Shown here one piece after another: positions 30,426 through 39,418 of a stretch of 64,000 nt of DNA (position 1 is its first letter; each line of letters opens with the position of its first letter). Below the pieces are notes generated by a model. That model saw only the letters and a program-made list of their open reading frames with translations. It searched no databases and had not been told where the DNA came from. Source of the stretch: an uncultured Chitinophaga sp. Lineage in GTDB: Bacteria > Bacteroidota > Bacteroidia > Chitinophagales > Chitinophagaceae. The stretch covers positions 62,001 to 126,000 of the forward strand of contig NZ_CABHOU010000054.1 in the NCBI RefSeq assembly GCF_902168175.1. Direction: 5' to 3'. The position numbers and the translations under genes were made by a program.

Positions 30426-30456
30426 CTTAATAGTACCGCTATCGCCTGTCCCCGAA

Positions 30457-30966
30457 TTATAATCCTGTTGTACTAAAAATTACTGTTGCTGTGTAGTCGC
30501 CTGCTGGCTTTAGCAGATGTGTGCCGCCTTTCATGGTGTAACGGAAGTTGAAGTTGGCCAGGAGTGCCAGCACGCCAGAGGCTATTGTCTGGTTATTGGT
30601 GGTTAAAGTGATAACGCCGGTGCCAAATGAGGCACCCACCACCTGCACCGTTACGTTGCTGATGGCGATCGTATTGGTGCCGCTGGTAAGGTTGGCTGTG
30701 GCGGCGCGTACGGAAACCGTCCAGGCAAGGCCGAGTGTAAGTACAATGCTGCTGGGCGCATCAGAGAATTTACCGTTCTGATAATCGGCAGGGGTACTGA
30801 ATGTCATTATTGGCGGACTGCTGGTGGTGAAACCCAGGAAGTCGGACTCGTCGTGAATGCTGGTCGATGACTGCGGGCCACCTTCAGATTGGGCAAAGGA
30901 ATGTAGTGGCAGCCAAATCATCAAACCGGTGATGCATAATTTATATCTGCTTCGCAGCCATTTCAT
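30457..30966 (-). CDS. Secreted pilin-like protein (DUF4402-like)
   Basis: Signal peptide; TFSTPADYQNGKF...WTVSVRAATANLTSGTNTIAISNVTVQV...LKPAGDYTATVIFSTTGL; paralogous to 31887-32399. Confidence 0.6.
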   Translation of the reverse strand: MKWLRSRYKLCITGLMIWLPLHSFAQSEGGPQSSTSIHDESDFLGFTTSSPPIMTFSTPADYQNGKFSDAPSSIVLTLGLAWTVSVRAATANLTSGTNTIAISNVTVQVVGASFGTGVITLTTNNQTIASGVLALLANFNFRYTMKGGTHLLKPAGDYTATVIFSTTGL

Positions 30967-31781
30967 TTACTGTGATTGAACTCTAGTTCTCCTATGCGTA
31001 AAGGCACGTCCGGACCATTATCCACGATGGCGACTGCCAGGTAGTTGCCTTTTTTTAACGAGGTGGGTAAATTAAAACGGATAATACGCCGTACGCCGGG
31101 TAATGTTGGTACTGGTAGTGCTTCCAGCTTTATCTCTTCTGCGGTTTCCTGATTTGTTAATTCCAGTTTTACGGTACTCTCCGACATGATTTCTCCTTTG
31201 TTCTTCAACACCAGTTCCAGTAAATGTTTGGCAGAGTCGTTTACCTGTTGCCAGCCCGCATCTTTAAAATCTATAAGTTCTACCTCTTTTTTACTGAGCG
31301 TTGGTGGCGTGTAATATACATGGATACCTACTTCCAGCCGTACGATCATGCTCGCCCCGGTTTTTTTCTGCTGCCGGATGCTTTCATCATCTTCCGCCTG
31401 TGTAAAAAAGATCATAGCATTGCGTACTGTATTACCCGAACCAGGCGGCGATACAAGTTTAACCGGTATTACTTTTTCCTCACCAGGCTGTAAAAGGATA
31501 CTACTGTAAGGCAACTCTATCCAGCTGGCGCAGGATTGATGTAAAGTATTGGGTTTAAAATATTGTTTCTCCCCAAGGCTGTCGCGATACCAGTCGGCCA
31601 GCGTAATACTGAACACCATAGCGCTTTTTCCAGGATTGATAATCCTGATTTCCTGCGTACTGGCCTGCCCTTGTGTGAAAGAATAAAACAATCGTGAAGG
31701 GGCAACCGACACAGCAGGTTGTGCCTGTGTGAAGTGCGCGCTCAGGCAGTATAATAATATAAATAACGCAGACTTATTCAT
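30963..31781 (-). CDS. PapD-like periplasmic chaperone-type protein
   Basis: Signal peptide then two Ig-like domains: SVAPSRLFYSFTQGQASTQEIRIINPGKSAMVFSITL...SWIELPYSSILLQPGEEKVIPVKLVSPPG...; ATGA overlap with downstream pilin gene. Confidence 0.65.
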   Translation of the reverse strand: MNKSALFILLYCLSAHFTQAQPAVSVAPSRLFYSFTQGQASTQEIRIINPGKSAMVFSITLADWYRDSLGEKQYFKPNTLHQSCASWIELPYSSILLQPGEEKVIPVKLVSPPGSGNTVRNAMIFFTQAEDDESIRQQKKTGASMIVRLEVGIHVYYTPPTLSKKEVELIDFKDAGWQQVNDSAKHLLELVLKNKGEIMSESTVKLELTNQETAEEIKLEALPVPTLPGVRRIIRFNLPTSLKKGNYLAVAIVDNGPDVPLRIGELEFNHSK

Positions 31782-31886
31782 GGATACCAGGTTACGGTTT
31801 TTGAGGTTTGAGCAATAATATATCTGTACTGCAGGTTAGGTGTATACTTGCAGAGGTATAGGAAACAGTATTGTCTTAAAAGCTAA

Positions 31887-32399
31887 CTATCCAGCCGTAG
31901 CAGAAAACGTAATTGTTGTAACATAATCGCCGGCCGGTTTGCCGATAAAAGCTGCATTGTTAGCATCCGTACTGTACTGAAGATTAATGTTCTTCAATAT
32001 TGCGGCCGGTGCGCTGGTAACAATATTTTGATCGGTAGTGGAAAGCGATACCTGCGTAGCAGTGCCAATACCTGTAGTGCCTGTAGGCTGCACTTTCACA
32101 TTCGATACGGGAATGGTGTTAGTACCATTTACAAGGTCGGCACTGGCCGATCTTACTTTAACAGTATAGGCAGATGTACTGGTTACTGTTAACGCGTTCG
32201 CATAAGTAACGGTTACGCCGTTCGCATAATCGGCAGCAGTGGCAAATACCAATGTAGGATTGGTTTCGTTCACTGTCATCACTAATACTGATGTTAATCG
32301 TACAGTCAAAGTAGCGTTTTGTGCTGACGCTTTCTGGCTTACTGCAAGGCCCGCAAATGCAATGAATAACACGGAGAGAACTTTAATCGGGTTCCTCAT
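31887..32399 (-). CDS. Secreted pilin-like protein (DUF4402-like)
   Basis: MRNPIKVLSVLFIAFAGLAVSQKASA signal peptide; QNATLTVRLTSVLVMTVN... and C-terminal KPAGDYVTTITFSATAG. Confidence 0.6.
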   Translation of the reverse strand: MRNPIKVLSVLFIAFAGLAVSQKASAQNATLTVRLTSVLVMTVNETNPTLVFATAADYANGVTVTYANALTVTSTSAYTVKVRSASADLVNGTNTIPVSNVKVQPTGTTGIGTATQVSLSTTDQNIVTSAPAAILKNINLQYSTDANNAAFIGKPAGDYVTTITFSATAG

Positions 32400-32491
32400 A
32401 AGACGAAAATTTAAGTGTATTGATATGTGGTTCAAATTAGGTTTTTTATTGAAAAATATAAATTACATTTACCGCAATCAACCTGCCGAAT

Positions 32492-35263
32492 ATGCCCCGT
32501 AGCTTTCGTTTCAAGCTATTGATGTTATGTTACCCATTACTTTTTTCCGGGATGAAAATGCTGGGGCAGGTCTCACTTCGCTTTGAAAAAGAGGTGTTAA
32601 ATGTTAAGTCCGGACAAACCGTTACAACAAAACTTCATCTTAGCAATTCCTTTACAGATACGCTTTCTGGCCGATTGGTTTTAACGGCAGAAGGTGTGCT
32701 GTTGCTCAGCAGTGCTGTGAAAGAAATTAAGCTCGCGCCCGGTGAAGAGCGAACATTTGCAGTAAAGTTTTTCGCAAAGGAAGCGTTAAGTAATAACGAT
32801 AACAGCAGTTGCACCGCAGCGTTTACTTCGGTCGTCATTAACACTGGCTTAACAAAAAAGTTACGCTTCGTGGTGGAGCGGAAAAGACGTATCGTTTTAA
32901 TACCGCAAGAGCTCCCCGTTGTGATACATTCACCGCAGGATACGGTGCGCTGGAGGGTGCAGATCATGAACAGAGGTAATAGCAATGAACAGTTGCATTT
33001 GCAGTACAGTGCTATGCCTGGCGGCTTTCGCTTTATAGAAACACCCTTTCCTTTTTTATTAAGAAGTGGAGAAGATACCACCGTTATCGTAAGGGCTTTG
33101 CCTGACCAACAACTCAACATTGTACAGAAGCCGCAGATCAGCATTACGGTAAATAGTCCCAATAACGTTTTATTAGCATCTGCCTACTGCATGCCTTTAT
33201 TAGTAACAAGTCGTTACTCCGATCGTGGGCAGGACCTTATGCTACAGGGTAATTATTTAGATTTGAGCGCACGTAATCTTTATACAGGCACACCTTACCA
33301 GGAAGCAACACTTTTCTCCTCTCACACTAATGGAAGTAATGCGCTGGATATAAAACTGCAGGGCTTATATTTTTTTAATCAGCAGCAATCGTTGTTAAGC
33401 GATAGTTACATTTATCTTAAACAAGGCCGTTTCTTCGCTAAGGCGGGCAACATCAGTGCCTTGCAGGAGGTAATGATAAATGGGCAGGGCGGGTATGCAG
33501 GTGCAGAAATAAGTAAAGGTTTTACTGCGGCCTATACTTATTTGCACGACAATAGCAACCAGTTAAGATTTAATACGGAGAAGAATACCGTTAATGTGCC
33601 GCGTGTAACCACGCATGCAGTGGATATCGATTTCCGGAAAGAAGAAGGTTTCAGTTTTCATTCGCAATTCGTGCATCGCAATGATCCGCGTGATGGCGTT
33701 GTATCGCGACTGGGCTCCTTTAGTTTTAATTACCGGGATAAGGAGTTGATAAATTTACAGGGCGTGGTAGGTCTGAGTGATGAAACGATGGACACTACAG
33801 GCAGGCGATATGCAGCCGGTGCCGGCGGACTGGATATCACTGGCGCCGCGGGCCGCTTCTCCTGGATATCGTCGGCTTATGTATCAGGTAAGCGTTATGC
33901 GGGTTATAGAAGAGGTTTTCGCTTTTTCGACGAACGTTTCGGTATGCAGCTCACGGACAGGGTGGAGTTAGCAGTAAGATATTATCAACAGGCCAATGCG
34001 CCAGAGCTACTCAACCCGGTGCTTTATAGTTTTCTTCCGGAAAGTGATGAACAACAGTCGGCCGAATTTTCAGCGCGGATGGTGCTGACGAAAAACTTCA
34101 CGGTTACAGTAAGGCCTTACCGCAACTGGCAGGATGTGGACTACAGGGCGCAGGTGTTGCCGCATTATAAATCTACCAGTAACCGCGCAGCGGTCGACTT
34201 TCAACTGCAGTCTTCCTCGGGCTTCTTCGCCACTGCCACTTACGATATTGGCAGCACGCGTTATGATATAGACGGCGTAAAAGCAAACGTATTCCAGTCG
34301 CATAAAATGAACCTTAACATTGGTTTTAACTGGTTGTCATTTTCAGGGTGGGGGCAAATAGGTCCTTATTATTTGCGGGAATATGCTAACATGGACATTG
34401 TGTACCAGTCGTACCGTAATTTCCAGTTTGGTCCTATGATGCAGCGAAGCCTGTTCGCCGGTAAATTACAGTTGATGGCCAGCGCCCAGTGGTTGTACCA
34501 GGACCTGTTACCAGGCTGGCTCACCAGTTATGTGGCCCGCGCCGCCTGGCAGCCTGCAAAACATTTGTTGCTGCACGCCGACTATTCCCTGTTCGCTCCC
34601 GGCCGTTACGACTTTTCCAATCTGGGAGCAGGAGTAAGTTACCTTTTCAGCAAACCGGTAGGTACACCAAGAGCCGCCAGGTTCCATTTATCATTTTATG
34701 AGGACAGGAATAACAATAACATCAGGGATGGGGGAGAGCCAGGCCTTAAAGGTGTTGTCGTTCGGATTAATGGCAACGGTATGGTGTCTGACGGGGATGG
34801 GAGGATCGTGTTTGAGAGCGGGGAGAAGGAGCAGCGTATTGCGGATGTAGCGGCTCCGGCCGGCTGGATGACCGAGCCCCGGTTGTTGCTGCCGGAACAG
34901 CGTGGCCTTAAAGTATTGGCCGTTTCCATGAAAAAGAGCGCCGGTATTGCCGGACAGGTACAATGGGAAAAGGGCCGGTACAGTCAATACAATAAAGCGC
35001 CCAACGGCTGGATTGTAGAAGCTGTTGGTGGTAATGGTAAACCATGTCAGGCCTATGTTTCGAATGATGGTAATTTCCGGCTCTGGCTGCCTCCCGGAGT
35101 GTATGATGTTACGCTTAAGCAGGTGCAGCCCACCGGTTACTTTGAAGGCGTGCCTGCCCAAACCATTATCCTGCGGGGAAATGAGGAAGCGCAGGTGAAA
35201 TTCCTCGTTAAGGAAAACAACGGTGGGGCGATAATTAAACACTTTGGGAAAGCAAACCAATAA
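32492..35263 (+). CDS. Outer-membrane beta-barrel protein, usher-like, with C-terminal SdrD-B/carboxypeptidase-regulatory-like domains
   Basis: 923 aa; signal peptide; N-terminal Ig-like segments (LAPGEERTFAVKF; RVQIMNRGNSNEQLHLQYSAMPGGFRF); central barrel-type alternating strands; SFYEDRNNNNIRDGGEPGLKGVVVRINGNG; LPPGVYDVTLKQVQPTGYF. Confidence 0.6.
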   Translation: MPRSFRFKLLMLCYPLLFSGMKMLGQVSLRFEKEVLNVKSGQTVTTKLHLSNSFTDTLSGRLVLTAEGVLLLSSAVKEIKLAPGEERTFAVKFFAKEALSNNDNSSCTAAFTSVVINTGLTKKLRFVVERKRRIVLIPQELPVVIHSPQDTVRWRVQIMNRGNSNEQLHLQYSAMPGGFRFIETPFPFLLRSGEDTTVIVRALPDQQLNIVQKPQISITVNSPNNVLLASAYCMPLLVTSRYSDRGQDLMLQGNYLDLSARNLYTGTPYQEATLFSSHTNGSNALDIKLQGLYFFNQQQSLLSDSYIYLKQGRFFAKAGNISALQEVMINGQGGYAGAEISKGFTAAYTYLHDNSNQLRFNTEKNTVNVPRVTTHAVDIDFRKEEGFSFHSQFVHRNDPRDGVVSRLGSFSFNYRDKELINLQGVVGLSDETMDTTGRRYAAGAGGLDITGAAGRFSWISSAYVSGKRYAGYRRGFRFFDERFGMQLTDRVELAVRYYQQANAPELLNPVLYSFLPESDEQQSAEFSARMVLTKNFTVTVRPYRNWQDVDYRAQVLPHYKSTSNRAAVDFQLQSSSGFFATATYDIGSTRYDIDGVKANVFQSHKMNLNIGFNWLSFSGWGQIGPYYLREYANMDIVYQSYRNFQFGPMMQRSLFAGKLQLMASAQWLYQDLLPGWLTSYVARAAWQPAKHLLLHADYSLFAPGRYDFSNLGAGVSYLFSKPVGTPRAARFHLSFYEDRNNNNIRDGGEPGLKGVVVRINGNGMVSDGDGRIVFESGEKEQRIADVAAPAGWMTEPRLLLPEQRGLKVLAVSMKKSAGIAGQVQWEKGRYSQYNKAPNGWIVEAVGGNGKPCQAYVSNDGNFRLWLPPGVYDVTLKQVQPTGYFEGVPAQTIILRGNEEAQVKFLVKENNGGAIIKHFGKANQ

Positions 35264-35618
35264 GCAAACCTGCTGTTAATTAATTTATTATACGTGCAAA
35301 ATAGCCACAGTATTATATTTTAATGGTTGGGGCGGCTTTTATTGAACAATGGTGGCTAAGTTTTTGTTTCTTATTTGTCGTACGTTACACAGGTAAGCAT
35401 CTAAAGTTATAATAACAGGGAAATATTTTTTAAAATTGAAATCCGTGTAAGAACTTTTCCCGTAAATAGTTGTTGTTAATCAGGTTAACTGATATTATAT
35501 CCGGTTTTAGATTAGGAAAAGTAAGGAAACCTTACTATCTTGATTCTCAATAGATAATCTAGCTAAAAAATTCTGGCCGTAGGCTATTAAAATACTCTAA
35601 AGTTGGCATAGGTTATGA

Positions 35619-35657
35619 AAACCTGTGAGTTTTTTAGCTCGCAGGTTTATTTTTTTA
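35619..35657 (+). terminator. Rho-independent terminator 350 nt past the usher-like gene
   Basis: AAACCTGTGAG-ttttttag-CTCGCAGGTTT followed by TATTTTTTTAT. Confidence 0.75.
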
Positions 35658-35725
35658 TACACTTTATCAGATAAAAAAGCGCCGTGTACTCCCGCACCGG
35701 CGCCCTTAAAAGAGGTCTTTACCGC

Positions 35726-36991
35726 TTATAATACTTTCTCCATCCCCACACTCCTCGATCCTTTAATCAGCAAATGTGTGTGTTCAAATGCCTGCTGCTC
35801 CAGCCAATGTTTTGCCTCTTCGGCATTCTTCATGAAGATGTACGGATGTTTAACCTTCGCGAAATCGCCACCTACCAGCACTACCGCTTTCCAGTGGCTG
35901 CGTTCCAGCAGATCGATCAACGCCTGGTGTTCCTGCTCACTCTCTGCACCGAGTTCCATCATACCGCCTAACAGCAGTACTTTATCCCCGGCGTCCAGTC
36001 CGGCAAAATTTTCTATTGCAGCTTTCATGCTTGATGGGTTGGCGTTGTACGCATCCATGATAACGGTGTTGCTGCCTTGTTTGATGATCTGTGAGCGGTT
36101 GTTGGAAGGTACATATGCTTCCAGCGCCAGTTTGATCGTAGTGGACGGAATATCGAAATGGCGGCCGATCGCGTAGGCGGCCAATGCATTTGGTAAATTA
36201 TAAGCACCTACCAGGTGGGTGCGGATGTGTTCTTCCTCTGTTTTTACTTCCAGCAAAGCGGTGCCAGGCACGGCTTCTCCGTTATAGTCGGCCTTTTCGG
36301 TACCATAGGTAACGATATTAGAAATGCCTTTGCTCATATCGGCCAGGTAATCGTATCCATTGAAATAAAACACGGTACCATTGTTGGCGCGCAGGAAATC
36401 ATACAGTTCTCCTTTTGCCTTTTTTACGCCTTCCACACCGCCAAAACCTTCGAGGTGGGCCTTGCCTATATTGGTGATGAGGCCGTGTGTGGGCAGGGCT
36501 ACCTTACAATACCCTTCTATTTCCAGCTGGTGATTGGCGCCCATTTCTATGACGGCCATTTCCGTATCCATGGGTATACTGAGGATGGTAAGCGGTACAC
36601 CTATGTGATTGTTAAGGTTGCCAACAGTAGCCACTGTTTTGTATTTGGCTGACAATACGGTTTTCACCAGTTCTTTGGTGGTGGTTTTGCCGTTGGTGCC
36701 GGTAATGCCTATAAAGGGAATGGTAAATTGTTTACGGTGATGCAGGGCCAGTTGTTGCAGGGTTTCCAGCGCATCGCTTACCAGCATCATTTTATCGGGT
36801 TGGGTAAAGTACGCTTCTTCGTCTACCACAGCCAGTACGGCACCGGCTTCCAGGGCTGCCGTTGCATAAGTATTACCATTAAAGTTCGGGCCTTTAAGGG
36901 CAAAAAAGATATCGCCCGCCTTCAGTTTGCGGGTATCGGTTTGCACAGAAGGGTACTGGCGGTATATATGATACAGTTGCTCGATATTCAC
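35726..36991 (-). CDS. murF: UDP-N-acetylmuramoyl-tripeptide--D-alanyl-D-alanine ligase
   Basis: SVQTDTRKLKAGDIFFALKGPNFNGNTYA, GITGTNGKTTTKELVKTVL, ITNIGKAHLEGFGG. Confidence 0.95.
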   Translation of the reverse strand: MNIEQLYHIYRQYPSVQTDTRKLKAGDIFFALKGPNFNGNTYATAALEAGAVLAVVDEEAYFTQPDKMMLVSDALETLQQLALHHRKQFTIPFIGITGTNGKTTTKELVKTVLSAKYKTVATVGNLNNHIGVPLTILSIPMDTEMAVIEMGANHQLEIEGYCKVALPTHGLITNIGKAHLEGFGGVEGVKKAKGELYDFLRANNGTVFYFNGYDYLADMSKGISNIVTYGTEKADYNGEAVPGTALLEVKTEEEHIRTHLVGAYNLPNALAAYAIGRHFDIPSTTIKLALEAYVPSNNRSQIIKQGSNTVIMDAYNANPSSMKAAIENFAGLDAGDKVLLLGGMMELGAESEQEHQALIDLLERSHWKAVVLVGGDFAKVKHPYIFMKNAEEAKHWLEQQAFEHTHLLIKGSRSVGMEKVL

Positions 36992-37103
36992 TTTACATTA
37001 ATTTATTTACAAATGTATTATCTTTCACAGGAAAGACAACTCTTTGCAATATAAGCACGTATACAGAAAATTATAAGGATTCAAAAAAGATAAATAAGCT
37101 AGT

Positions 37104-37478
37104 ATGATGAAGTACCTATCCGGCATGTTGCTCTTATGGCTGGTGTATAGTGCCTGTACATCGGAACAGGCGCCGAAACCAGAGGACAAGAATTTCGCGT
37201 GCGATACCGCAGTAATTACCTCTGCAAGAATTTATACGATCATCCAGCAGAAGTGTACCAACTTTGGTTGTCACCCTGGCGGCGGTTCGCCCGTAGGTGC
37301 CAACTTCGGTACCCTGGCCAGTCTTAAGGCTTACATTACGCTAAACGGCGGCACGTTCGCCGAAAGAGTTACCTCCGTTAATGCAGATATGCCGCAGTCA
37401 CAGGGCTTCCCTGAACTGCCAAGAGCGGTGCGCGACTCCATTGCCTGCTGGATTTCGAAGGGAATGCCTGATCAATGA
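37104..37478 (+). CDS. Lipoprotein with cytochrome-c-like CX4CH motif
   Basis: Lipobox LVYSACTS; IIQQKCTNFGCHPGGG; ...MPQSQGFPELPRAVRDSIACWISKGMPDQ. Confidence 0.65.
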   Translation: MMKYLSGMLLLWLVYSACTSEQAPKPEDKNFACDTAVITSARIYTIIQQKCTNFGCHPGGGSPVGANFGTLASLKAYITLNGGTFAERVTSVNADMPQSQGFPELPRAVRDSIACWISKGMPDQ

Positions 37479-37499
37479 TCCTTTAAACTGTAGCGTGTT

Positions 37500-38045
37500 A
37501 TGAAACGATTAATCCTGCTTATGGCGCTGTTGCCCTGCGCGGCAACTGCTTTCGCCCAAGATGTGTATTCTTCCCGAAATATAAACCTGTCGTTCTTTTC
37601 CAAAGCGCCGATGGAAGATATAGATGCCAAAACTTCCCAGGGGGTATCGGCTATTAATATCAAAACGGCGGCTGTATATTTTAAAGTGCCTGTTAACACT
37701 TTCCAGTTCAGGAAGTCGCTGATGCAGGAACACTTTAACGAGAACTACCTGGAAACGGATAAGTTCCCCTATGCGGAGTTTAAAGGGAGGATCCTGGAAC
37801 TGCCGGACCTCACCAAGCCCGGTACTTACAATGTTACGGTAGAAGGGACCCTGAACATGCACGGCGTTGTTAAAACCTACCGTGAAAAGGGCACCATTAC
37901 TGTAAGTCCTGGTAAACTGGCGGTCAACTGTACTTTTAAAGTGCGCATAGCCGATCATAAAATCAAAATCCCCACCCTGGTAATCAGGAACATTGCCGAG
38001 GTGGTGGATGTAACGGTGGATGGTACTTACGGCCCCACTAAATAA
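37500..38045 (+). CDS. YceI family protein
   Basis: Signal peptide; FQFRKSLMQEHFNENYLETDKFPYAEFKGRI, VEGTLNMHGVVKTYREKGTITV. Confidence 0.9.
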   Translation: MKRLILLMALLPCAATAFAQDVYSSRNINLSFFSKAPMEDIDAKTSQGVSAINIKTAAVYFKVPVNTFQFRKSLMQEHFNENYLETDKFPYAEFKGRILELPDLTKPGTYNVTVEGTLNMHGVVKTYREKGTITVSPGKLAVNCTFKVRIADHKIKIPTLVIRNIAEVVDVTVDGTYGPTK

Positions 38046-38069
38046 ATTATTCAATACTAAAAATGCCTT

Positions 38070-39011
38070 ATGACCTTCGTACGTTTACTCACCGGTTTGC
38101 TGTTGTGTACTACCTGCTGTTTCGCACAGGATGATCTTAGTTCTATGTTTAAAGACTCTGCCCGCCGCAGCGAAAGGGTTACGGGTACCTTTAAATCTAC
38201 CCGCATTATTAACGGTCAAAGCAACGAAACGCTTGGGAAAAATGAGCTGGACTTCCGTGTGGGCCACCGTTTTGGTGATATGGGCGGCTCTAATGGCGGT
38301 TCTAAAACTTTCTTCGGTATGGATAACTCTACCGATATCCGCATTGCCTTTGAATACGGTATTTCAGATAACCTGATGGTGGGCATTAGTCGCTGTAAAG
38401 GTTCGGGCAATCTCTCGCAGATGTACGAGGGACTGATCAAATATAAACTGCTGCAGCAAACTACCGACAATCATGTGCCCCTGGCTGTTACGCTGTTCGG
38501 TAACGCCGTGGTAAGCGCCATGGAGTCGTCGGACGATGAATCGTCGCCCGGCTACTTCGGGAAGTTCAGCGACCGTATGTCTTATACCGCGCAGGTAGTG
38601 TTGGCCCGGCAGTTTGGACGTACCTTTTCGCTGGCGCTTTTGCCTACTTACGTACACCGCAACCGCGTGGGGTACCAGGACATGAACGATATGTTTGCCA
38701 TGGGTGTGGGCGGCAGGTTAAGGTTTACGAGGCGACTGGCCCTGGTGGTGGACTATTTCGTGCCTTTCCGCGACCAGGAGAGTAAGGACTATGCGGAAAC
38801 CTTGGATACCAAATACTACAATACCCTGGGTGTTGGTTTGGAGATAGAAACCGGCGGTCACGTGTTTAATGTCAATTTTACCAACTCGACCGCCATCCTT
38901 GAAAATCAATTCATTCCGGAAACTACTGCTACCTGGACCAATGGTCAGTTCCGCTGGGGATTCAATATTTCCCGTAGATTTGACCTTGACAGGAAGAAAA
39001 GCAAACATTGA
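38070..39011 (+). CDS. DUF5777-like beta-barrel protein
   Basis: VTGTFKSTRIINGQSNETLGKNELDFRVGHRFGDMGGSNGGSKTFFGMDNSTDIRIAFEYGISDNLMVGI; barrel-like C terminus. Confidence 0.75.
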   Translation: MTFVRLLTGLLLCTTCCFAQDDLSSMFKDSARRSERVTGTFKSTRIINGQSNETLGKNELDFRVGHRFGDMGGSNGGSKTFFGMDNSTDIRIAFEYGISDNLMVGISRCKGSGNLSQMYEGLIKYKLLQQTTDNHVPLAVTLFGNAVVSAMESSDDESSPGYFGKFSDRMSYTAQVVLARQFGRTFSLALLPTYVHRNRVGYQDMNDMFAMGVGGRLRFTRRLALVVDYFVPFRDQESKDYAETLDTKYYNTLGVGLEIETGGHVFNVNFTNSTAILENQFIPETTATWTNGQFRWGFNISRRFDLDRKKSKH

Positions 39012-39334
39012 AAGTAATTATCTGCACCATAAAAGAAAACGCCTGGGTAGCCAAATTGGCCGCCCGCAACATGCGCTCCCGGAATATGGCCATCGTTTTT
39101 GGGTCCACCATTAACCTGTATGGCGTAAGCCGGGAAGAGTTCCTGGCCAATACAGGCTGGGTGCGCCACGAGGTGTGTCATGTGCGTCAATACCGCTACC
39201 ATGGCTTCGCATGGTTCCTGCTCCAGTATGTTTGGCAGTGGCTGAAGGTGGGGTATTACGAGATCAGCTTTGAAAAGGAGGCCCGCCTGGCCGAAAACGA
39301 TCCCTCTGTAATGGACGGGGTACGGATCTTGTAA
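39008..39334 (+). CDS. Small protein with zincin-like HEVCH motif (DUF4157-like)
   Basis: WVRHEVCHVRQYRYHGFAWFLLQYVWQWLKVGYYEISFEKEAR; TTG start overlapping the preceding stop. Confidence 0.6.
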   Translation: MKVIICTIKENAWVAKLAARNMRSRNMAIVFGSTINLYGVSREEFLANTGWVRHEVCHVRQYRYHGFAWFLLQYVWQWLKVGYYEISFEKEARLAENDPSVMDGVRIL

Positions 39335-39418
39335 AGAATCGTTAAAAGAGCCCCGGCTGTGTAAATTTTAACATATGCGGGTGATTTTTCCTTATTTTTA
39401 CGTACAAAGGTTGTTCCT

